Source: Terriglobales bacterium (GTDB taxonomy: Bacteria; Acidobacteriota; Terriglobia; Terriglobales; Acidobacteriaceae). From it: a stretch of 12,214 nucleotides of DNA. The notes beneath the pieces were generated by a model. The model saw nothing but the letters and a program-made list of their open reading frames with translations, was not told the origin of the DNA and made no database searches. Both the position numbers and the translations under genes were made by a program. The stretch spans positions 1 to 12,214 of the forward strand of contig JASHXK010000196.1 in assembly GCA_030043575.1 (NCBI GenBank). The letters are read 5' to 3'. Within the stretch, counting starts at the first letter, position 1, and every line of letters starts with the position of its first letter. This document shows positions 7,068 to 12,214 of the stretch, piece by piece.

Positions 7068-8228
7068 ATGGGTTCTTTGAGCCGCGGTCGTAGCGGTCGA
7101 AAACTGAGCGGAGTCACACCGCGAACATCGGTACAACGGAAGTATCAACGGGCAGCGCTGGCCTTGCTGCTTTGTCTTGGGTTGCCGGCGGTCGCGCAGG
7201 TCGATCTCAAGGTGCATCCCGCACCGGATTTTGGAGAAGGGGTGGTTTGGCTGGACGAAGGTTCCACGCCGCGTCACATCTCCGACTATCGCGGCAAACT
7301 TGTGCTCATCGACTTCTGGGAGTACACCTGCATCAACTGCATTCGCGACTTCGGCGTGGTAAAGCGCTGGTACACCAAATATCACCCGTATGGCTTTGAG
7401 GTGATCGGCGTCCACTACGGCGAGTTCGAGATCGGCTTCGACGTAAATAACGTGCGCGAAGCAGCGAAGACGTTCAAGCTGCCGTGGCCGATCGTGGCCG
7501 ATCAGAAGGGCACGACGTGGCAGGCCTATCAGTCGCAGGGCTGGCCGGAACGGTATCTCATCAATCCCCAAGGGCAGATTGTGATGCAGGTCTTCGGCGA
7601 GGGCAACAACGTGCAGATGGAGACCAAGATTCGCGAGCTCCTGGCGGTGACGCATCCCGAGGTGCTGAAGATTCCGCTGGACACCAGCGAAGACGAGTTC
7701 GATGCGAAGTGCGGAAATGTCACGCAGGAGACGTATGTCGGCGAAATCCACGGACGCGGCTCGGTTGACGATCTGAACGGGCACCACGCCGGCGACACAG
7801 CAGAGTTCATTCCGCCGCATTCGCCGGCCGATGGCAGCGTGGAGCTGGTGGGCAAGTGGAAGGTAGACAAAGACGGCATGACGGCGGAAGGACCGGGCGC
7901 GAACGCCGAGGTGCGGTATCACGCGCGATCGATGTACGCGGTGATGAGCCTGAACAGTCCGAAGAAGCTGAAGGTGTATCTGGTCGAGGACGGCGGGCCG
8001 TTGTCGAAGGACGATGCCGGCGCGGATGTGAAGTTTGATGCCAAAGGCGCGTACGTGGAGGTGACCGAAGGGCGGATGTATTACCTGGTGCGCAGCCCGA
8101 GGTTCACGGCGCACTTGATCTCGCTGGAACCGGAGGGCCCGGGACTGACGCTGCACTCGTTCACCTACGGAAATAATTGCCAGCTGCAGGACATGCCACA
8201 ACAGACCGCCGGCGCGGCGAGTCCTTAG
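7068..8228 (+). CDS. Secreted thioredoxin-fold protein with DipZ-like C-terminal domain
   Basis: A 386-residue protein with a long basic N-region and a hydrophobic stretch ALALLLCLGLPAVAQ (about 30-44) that should be a signal peptide or anchor. A TlpA/redoxin-type thioredoxin domain spans about 48-195, with IDFWEYTCINCIRDF holding the redox pair Cys88-Cys91, an FEVIGVHYGEF strand, and a cis-proline candidate in GWPERYLINPQG (158-169). The TQETYVG motif (219-225) leads to a beta-sandwich (about 256-370) with VELVGKWKV, YLVEDGGPLSKDDAG and LHSFTYG. The CINC active site plus this C-terminal domain matches the extracytoplasmic half of DipZ proteins, whose last domain resembles a carbohydrate-binding module. 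The N-terminal CcdA-like membrane part of DipZ is missing, so its electrons must come from elsewhere. The ATG at 7068 abuts GGAG and has GGGGG about 6 nt upstream; the exact start is uncertain. Substrates are unknown. Confidence 0.82.
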   Translation: MGSLSRGRSGRKLSGVTPRTSVQRKYQRAALALLLCLGLPAVAQVDLKVHPAPDFGEGVVWLDEGSTPRHISDYRGKLVLIDFWEYTCINCIRDFGVVKRWYTKYHPYGFEVIGVHYGEFEIGFDVNNVREAAKTFKLPWPIVADQKGTTWQAYQSQGWPERYLINPQGQIVMQVFGEGNNVQMETKIRELLAVTHPEVLKIPLDTSEDEFDAKCGNVTQETYVGEIHGRGSVDDLNGHHAGDTAEFIPPHSPADGSVELVGKWKVDKDGMTAEGPGANAEVRYHARSMYAVMSLNSPKKLKVYLVEDGGPLSKDDAGADVKFDAKGAYVEVTEGRMYYLVRSPRFTAHLISLEPEGPGLTLHSFTYGNNCQLQDMPQQTAGAASP

Positions 8229-8283
8229 GCGTTAGCAGATCTTTGGAGAACACCCCCGCTCAAGCAAAGGCGGCTGGGAACCA

Positions 8284-8318
8284 ATAGCGAAAAGCTAAGA
8301 GCCAACAGCGAAGAGCGA
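8284..8318 (+). repeat. Five-copy heptamer tandem repeat (consensus ANAGCNA)
   Basis: ATAGCGA, AAAGCTA, AGAGCCA, ACAGCGA and AGAGCGA follow one another without a gap. Positions 1, 3, 4, 5 and 7 are constant, and positions 2 and 6 vary. The tract lies in the 177-bp gap between the DipZ-like gene and the DUF6311 gene. It is one strand of a degenerate 7-bp repeat; no function is evident. The rest of the gap shows no convincing promoter or terminator. Confidence 0.7.
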
Positions 8319-8405
8319 ATCGCGGCCTTCCTGTGTTACCCTCGTTGCGCCGGAAGTGTCTTCTCTCCCACAGCTCCTGTTCTCGGTCCCGCCGCCTCAT
8401 TGCCT

Positions 8406-10721
8406 ATGAAGACGCAAATGTCCCCAACTGCCGGCATATCGAGCGAGGCGAATGTTCCAAAATCAATTGCGGAGAGGCGGACCTCATCGGCTTGGTATCG
8501 CTCGATCTGGTGCGATCTGGCGATCGCACTGGTGGCCGGCTTCCTGTATGCGCTGCTGGTGATGGGGCCGCGGCCGCTGAATCCGCGCAATGTGAACTGG
8601 ATCGCGTTCGATCCGGCGTATCACTACATCGGATGGGAGCTGTACCGTCAGGACCCGCATCTGCATTGGCCGCTGACGTATACCGACAGGCTGGGTTATC
8701 CTGCGGGCGAGTCGGTCGCGCTGCTGGATTTGAATCCGCTGATGGCGGTGGTACTGAAGCCGGTGTCGTTTTTGTTGCCGGAACCAGCACAATACTTCGG
8801 GCTGGAAGTGATTCTGTGCTGCACGCTGCAGTTCTTCTTCGCGTTTCGGCTGTTGCGGATAATGATGGAGCGTGCGGAGGGGGTCCGCGGGAAAGCCGGC
8901 CCCCAGGGGCTAAAGCCCAATGTCTCCGCGGCTCGGGACGGCACGGCTGAAGCCGTGCCCTTCCAACGCTCTGCCTTGAACCTCGTCGCCGCGGCGATCG
9001 GCGCCGCCTTCTTTCTGCTCGCGCCGCCGCTCAACTATCGCTTCTGGGGACATTACTCGCTGAGCAATCAATGGCTGCTGGTGGCGGCGCTGTATGTGTT
9101 CGCGCGGGCGCAGCAGGAAACGCCGAACGCGGTGCGGCGCTTTGTCATTTCGGCGGCGATTCTGACGGCGATTGCCACGGGAACGAATCCATACCTGGCG
9201 TTTGAGGTTCTGCTGCTGTTGATTGCGGGCGTCGCGAGCCTGTTGTGGCAGAAGCGGCTGAGTGTGGCGAAGTCTGCCGGCGTGGTAGTGATGCTGATCG
9301 TGATCGGATTTATCGTGGCGTACTCGCTCGGCTTGGTGATCAGCGGCGGCAAAGGCTACGGCAGCGGCGGATATCGCGACTTGTCGATGAATCTGCTGGC
9401 GCCGATCGATCCGCGGACGTTCACATCGATCCTCTTCCCGCGGCTGCATAGCGCCAGCCCGGGACAGTACGAAGGCTATAACTATCTCGGCGCCGGCGTA
9501 CTCATCATTGCAGCGGTGGTTGTCGTCGCGGCGATTGTCCGCAAAGGCAGGCTGCCCAGGCCGGACAAGCGCTGGTTCGTGCCGCTGGCGGCGAGTTGCG
9601 TGCTGCTGACGCTGCTGGCGTTGTCGACGAAGATCACGCTGGGCGGGCGGACGCTCATCGACATCGATCCCGCGGGAAAGCTCACTCCGTTCTTTGCGCC
9701 CTTGCGTGCGACCGGGCGATTGTTCTGGGCGCCGTACTACGCGATCCTAGCGGCGATTCTTGCCGCGCCGTTCCTGTTGTTTCGCAGGGCATGGGCGACG
9801 CTGTTGATTGCGGCGATGCTGGTGCCGCAATTCGCCGACACCGCTTCGCTCCGGCGCTGGGTGGGGATGACGATCAGCGACGATCATCCTTCGCCGCTCA
9901 GGTCGGCGATCTGGTCGCAACTGGGGGCGCAGCATCAGAGCCTGATCGTGCTGCCGGCATGGCAGTGCGAGCACGCGGCCTCGCCCGGCGGCATGGAGGG
10001 ATATCGCATCTTCGGCTTCCTCGCGATCGAGCAGAGGATGCGCATCAACAGCTATCAGTCGGCGCGCTACACCGGTGTGGCGCAGGATTTTCATTGCTCG
10101 GAAGCGGTGGAGCAGGTCGAGAAGAATGGGCTGGCGGCAGACACAGCGTACGTGGTCATGCCGGAGGTTGCCGCGGCAATCGCGCAAGGTCCGACCGGTC
10201 CGGGAAAATGTCACGACCTCGACAACTTCATCCTGTGCTCGACGAGAACGGACTTCGGGCTGAGTCCGGTTCTGATGACGTCGGAACAGCGCGCGGAGAT
10301 CGGCGTTGCGAATCCGGGATTCGAAGACGGCACTACGGCACCGTGGTCGACCAACGGCGTGAAGACCGCCGTCAGTACGGTAACGGCGCACAGCGGCACG
10401 TACAGCCTGGCGATGGCGGGCGCAGGCACAGCGTATCAGGATGTCAACGGACTGGAGCCGGGCGCGACGTATACGGTATCCGCGTGGGTTGCGGGTTCGC
10501 CGGGCGCGTCGACAACCGCCGAGCTCATCGTGTACGACATGAGTAATAACGCGAGCCCTTCCTCGCGCATTGTTCAGACAAGTCCGGCCTGGCAACAACT
10601 CACGCGCTCATTCAAGGTGGGACGGGAGGGCGCCATTCGCATCAACCTGGCGCGCGGGCCGGGCGACGGCACGGTGTATTGGGACGACATTCATCTTTCC
10701 CCAGGGACGTCTTCGCAATGA
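8406..10721 (+). CDS. DUF6311-type polytopic membrane protein with C-terminal jelly-roll-like domain
   Basis: A 771-residue integral membrane protein. A first membrane helix near 32-50 is followed by NWIAFDPAYHYIGWELYRQD, HWPLTYTDRLGYPAGESVAL and DLNPLMAVVLKPVSFLL, the order seen in DUF6311, a GT-C-like family. LLAPPLNYRFWGHYSLSNQW then matches the next conserved block, and GQYEGYNYLGAGVLI lies in a later loop. Many hydrophobic helices run to about residue 480. A soluble extracytoplasmic part follows (about 480-630). The end (about 634-767) resembles CBM4_9-type jelly-rolls: NPGFEDGTTAPW, SGTYSLAMAG, YTVSAWVAG and GTVYWDDIHL. Residues about 160-189 are encoded by in-frame palindromic repeats. 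I start at ATG 8406 because nothing better is visible; there is no good Shine-Dalgarno, and ATG 8418 is possible. The stop overlaps the next start (ATGA). A role in transferring or exporting sugars is inferred, not shown. Confidence 0.78.
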   Translation: MKTQMSPTAGISSEANVPKSIAERRTSSAWYRSIWCDLAIALVAGFLYALLVMGPRPLNPRNVNWIAFDPAYHYIGWELYRQDPHLHWPLTYTDRLGYPAGESVALLDLNPLMAVVLKPVSFLLPEPAQYFGLEVILCCTLQFFFAFRLLRIMMERAEGVRGKAGPQGLKPNVSAARDGTAEAVPFQRSALNLVAAAIGAAFFLLAPPLNYRFWGHYSLSNQWLLVAALYVFARAQQETPNAVRRFVISAAILTAIATGTNPYLAFEVLLLLIAGVASLLWQKRLSVAKSAGVVVMLIVIGFIVAYSLGLVISGGKGYGSGGYRDLSMNLLAPIDPRTFTSILFPRLHSASPGQYEGYNYLGAGVLIIAAVVVVAAIVRKGRLPRPDKRWFVPLAASCVLLTLLALSTKITLGGRTLIDIDPAGKLTPFFAPLRATGRLFWAPYYAILAAILAAPFLLFRRAWATLLIAAMLVPQFADTASLRRWVGMTISDDHPSPLRSAIWSQLGAQHQSLIVLPAWQCEHAASPGGMEGYRIFGFLAIEQRMRINSYQSARYTGVAQDFHCSEAVEQVEKNGLAADTAYVVMPEVAAAIAQGPTGPGKCHDLDNFILCSTRTDFGLSPVLMTSEQRAEIGVANPGFEDGTTAPWSTNGVKTAVSTVTAHSGTYSLAMAGAGTAYQDVNGLEPGATYTVSAWVAGSPGASTTAELIVYDMSNNASPSSRIVQTSPAWQQLTRSFKVGREGAIRINLARGPGDGTVYWDDIHLSPGTSSQ
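8906..8959 (+). repeat. Two CTNAAG-core palindromes inside the DUF6311 gene, read in frame
   Basis: GGGCT-AA-AGCCC (8907-8918) and a perfect 9-bp stem GGCACGGCT-GA-AGCCGTGCC (8940-8959) have the same two-base-loop form and CTNAAG tip as the intergenic cluster at 6023-6102. TCCGCGG occurs at 8884-8890 and again at 8925-8931. The encoded peptide includes GLKP and GTAEAVPFQ and lies in a cytoplasmic loop between two predicted membrane helices. It interrupts an otherwise normal family alignment as I recall it. The full inserted unit probably runs from about 8882 to 8970. Confidence 0.65.
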
Positions 10722-11956
10722 TCGAGGCGGATTCCAAAGCGACTGAGGCTGCGCAGACTCCGCAGCCGAGTCTCGCACAAAAATTCTCATTGCTGTTGAT
10801 CGCGGCAGTCTTTTGCCTAATGGTGTTTGTCGGTCTGGATGCGGCTTACAGCCATTTCTCGCGAAAATCGTCGGTACCAACGCCGGCGGAGATCTTCGGA
10901 TGCCTGGGACGCGATCCGCTGCGCGCGCTGTCGCTGCAGCCGTATTGCTCGTGTACGCGAGCCTGGGGGCGCGAACGGTATCAGCTCAACGTGAACAGCA
11001 TGGGCTTTCGCGATGAGACGGTGCGCGAGGTGCCACTCACCGACCCGCGGCCGCGCATTCTGATGCTGGGCGATTCGTTTACCGAGTCGATGGGGCCGTG
11101 GGACCAAAGCTTTGTCGGGCGGATCGCGAAGCGATTCCCGCAATACGAGATTCTCAACGGCGGCGTGGGAGGATATTCGCCTTCGAACTACCTGAACACC
11201 GCGCGCATCGCGCTGGACAAGGGATTGCAGTTCGACGAGGCGATCGTCTTCATCGATATCTCCGATGTGCAGGACGAAGCGGCGCTGCTGCACGACATCG
11301 ACGATTCGGGCGCGGTGGCGCTGGCGCGCAACCAGTATCACTATCAGACGTGGTATTCGGACCTGCGCAACTTCATCAGCAAATATCTGGTGCTGACCAA
11401 TTACCTATGGGAGTTGGGCGAGCGAACGCTGGTGCGCTTCGGCTTCTACCACCTGGATCACGGTTTCAACGGCAACGTCTTCGATCTGGAGCGGTCGGGG
11501 TGGACGTATCGCAAGGTGGTCGAGGACAAGCCGTTTGAGGAGGGATTCGCGCCGCTCGGCGTGGAAGCCGGCATCGCTAAAGAGAAGATGAAGATGGATT
11601 TGCTGTGGCAAGACTTGGCGAGGCGGAATATTCCGATCAGCGTGGTGGTGTATCCGTGGCCGGCGACGCTGATCTACGACAGCGTCGATTCGCGCGAGGT
11701 GCACATTTGGCGCGATTGGTGCGAAGGCAAGTGCAAACGGTTCATCACCGCCTTTCCGGAGTTCTTTGCGGTAAAGGAACAATGTCCGAAGACCACGCCG
11801 GGATGCTGGTATTTGAAGGATTATTTTTTTGGCGACATTCATTTGAGTGCCGCGGGAAACAAGATTGTCGCGGATGTGGTGAGTAAGAATTTGGAGGAGA
11901 CGCCGGCGGTGAAACGGAGGAAGTCAGAGAGCAGAGCACGCCCTAGGGAGCATTGA
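10718..11956 (+). CDS. Membrane-anchored SGNH hydrolase-fold protein
   Basis: A 412-residue protein with one N-terminal membrane helix (about 22-41) and a large domain that should face the periplasm. SGNH/GDSL motifs are visible. Block I is ILMLGDSFTES with nucleophile Ser120. A candidate for the Asn block is EILNGGVGGYSPSNY, with N147 and G148-G149. The last block is YFFGDIHLSAAGN with Asp373 and His375. The D-x-H spacing resembles AlgX/AlgJ-type sugar acetyltransferases more than classic D-x-x-H esterases. The length exceeds a minimal SGNH domain; the extra middle part (about 190-300) has no motif I recognise, and Cys pairs near 346-366 may be disulfides. The C-terminus is basic. ATG 10718 overlaps the TGA of the DUF6311 gene as ATGA, so translation is likely coupled and the two products probably act together. 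An O-acyl hydrolase or transferase on a surface glycan is my inference. Confidence 0.82.
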   Translation: MIEADSKATEAAQTPQPSLAQKFSLLLIAAVFCLMVFVGLDAAYSHFSRKSSVPTPAEIFGCLGRDPLRALSLQPYCSCTRAWGRERYQLNVNSMGFRDETVREVPLTDPRPRILMLGDSFTESMGPWDQSFVGRIAKRFPQYEILNGGVGGYSPSNYLNTARIALDKGLQFDEAIVFIDISDVQDEAALLHDIDDSGAVALARNQYHYQTWYSDLRNFISKYLVLTNYLWELGERTLVRFGFYHLDHGFNGNVFDLERSGWTYRKVVEDKPFEEGFAPLGVEAGIAKEKMKMDLLWQDLARRNIPISVVVYPWPATLIYDSVDSREVHIWRDWCEGKCKRFITAFPEFFAVKEQCPKTTPGCWYLKDYFFGDIHLSAAGNKIVADVVSKNLEETPAVKRRKSESRARPREH

Positions 11957-12089
11957 GGAATAGCGTGAGTGGCGGGATCCCGATCGTTAATTGCGATGTG
12001 GCGATTAATCGACAATGACGATTGCGGATGTTCCAACAATTATTCTGCCGTGACCGAGGCACTCGAAAGCTAACTTCCTGCTCTTTCTT

Positions 12090-12119
12090 TTGACAGTCCT
12101 GATCCTGGCACTCTAGACT
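12090..12119 (+). promoter_or_regulatory. Sigma-70 promoter for the antitoxin-like gene, probably leaderless
   Basis: A perfect -35 TTGACA (12090-12095) is followed after 18 nt by TAGACT (12114-12119, four of six matches). Transcription would begin about 7 nt later, at or next to the A of the ATG at 12127. No Shine-Dalgarno is present in GAGCCCC before the ATG. Both facts fit a leaderless mRNA. Confidence 0.6.
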
Positions 12120-12126
12120 GAGCCCC

Positions 12127-12214
12127 ATGGAAGTACACTTCAAGCCCGAGACGGAATCGCGGCTCAATGAACTGGCCAGCAAGAGCGGCCGGGCTCCCGA
12201 CGAGCTCGTTGAAG
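12127..12214 (+). CDS. Antitoxin-like small protein (probable ribbon-helix-helix type), 3' end outside the window
   Basis: Only 29 codons are visible, and the frame is open to the window edge. The N-terminus reads MEVHFKPETESRLNELAS and then GRAPDELVE. A short beta strand followed by a P-E-x-E-x-x-L-x-x-L-A helix and G-R-x-x-D-E-L-V is the usual start of small ParD/CopG-like antitoxins. Such proteins bind DNA as dimers through the strand and neutralise a partner toxin, usually encoded just downstream. The upstream 170 bp (11957-12126) separates it from the SGNH gene and contains its own promoter, so it is an independent unit. The toxin gene would lie beyond the window. The fragment is too short for a firm family call. 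Confidence 0.6.
   Translation, partial: MEVHFKPETESRLNELASKSGRAPDELVE

Noticed and set aside
6996..8201. Long minus-strand frame opposite the DipZ-like gene
   Set aside because: The product is rich in Arg, His and Gln with no motif, as expected for the antisense of a GC-rich gene; the plus-strand product has a complete thioredoxin motif.
8259..8264. CTCAAG in the gap after the DipZ-like gene as another palindrome family member
   Set aside because: Only three base pairs flank the core, which is too little to distinguish from chance.
9596..10546. Second plus-strand frame of 316 codons inside the DUF6311 gene
   Set aside because: The product is Arg/Gly/Ala-rich and lacks membrane helices or motifs, while the overlapping frame carries the family pattern.
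11818..11830. T-rich run in the SGNH gene as a programmed frameshift site
   Set aside because: The frame downstream contains the conserved GDIHLSAAGN block, so the zero frame is the functional one and no alternative product is evident.
11973..11982. Palindrome CGGGATCCCG after the SGNH gene as a terminator
   Set aside because: It has no loop and is not followed by a U-tract, so it cannot form a standard intrinsic terminator.

Overview
The window looks like a chromosomal piece from an Acidobacteriota bacterium, most likely of the Terriglobia type. The evidence is the combination of a large Oar-type TonB-dependent receptor with an N-terminal carboxypeptidase-regulatory-like domain, a secreted von Willebrand A protein of the type described from Acidobacteria, short palindromes with a CTNAAG core, and GC-rich coding DNA. 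This assignment rests on recalled family distributions; no search was run.

Left part, all on the minus strand (1-6869). The window opens inside a GT-C membrane glycosyltransferase (1-404, 3' end outside). A small DUF3467 protein (429-725) lies 24 bp upstream of it in the same direction. A hairpin at 898-925 separates this pair from a 1105-residue TonB-dependent receptor (958-4275). Upstream of the receptor is a 632-bp gene-free, AT-rich region (4276-4907) that probably holds its promoter and a structured leader. Next come a secreted VWFA protein (4908-5969), a cluster of CTNAAG palindromes (6023-6102) and a fused MoaD-MoaE molybdopterin synthase (6132-6869).

The divergent junction (6870-7067) carries a 109-bp inverted-repeat element with CACAGAGACACAGAG-like ends.

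Right part, all on the plus strand (7068-12214). A secreted thioredoxin-fold protein with a CINC active site and a DipZ-like C-terminal beta domain comes first. After a 177-bp gap with a five-copy heptamer repeat come two translationally coupled genes: a DUF6311-type polytopic membrane protein with a C-terminal jelly-roll-like domain, and a membrane-anchored SGNH hydrolase. Inside the DUF6311 gene two CTNAAG palindromes are read in frame, apparently a repeat insertion that the protein tolerates. The window ends in the first 29 codons of an antitoxin-like gene preceded by a promoter placed for a leaderless transcript.

Most genes concern the cell envelope: uptake receptor, GT-C enzymes, SGNH hydrolase and a secreted thiol protein. 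The most plausible little-described system is the DUF6311-jelly-roll/SGNH pair, which I infer acts on a surface glycan or glycolipid. No CRISPR array, tRNA, rRNA, insertion sequence or prophage gene was seen.
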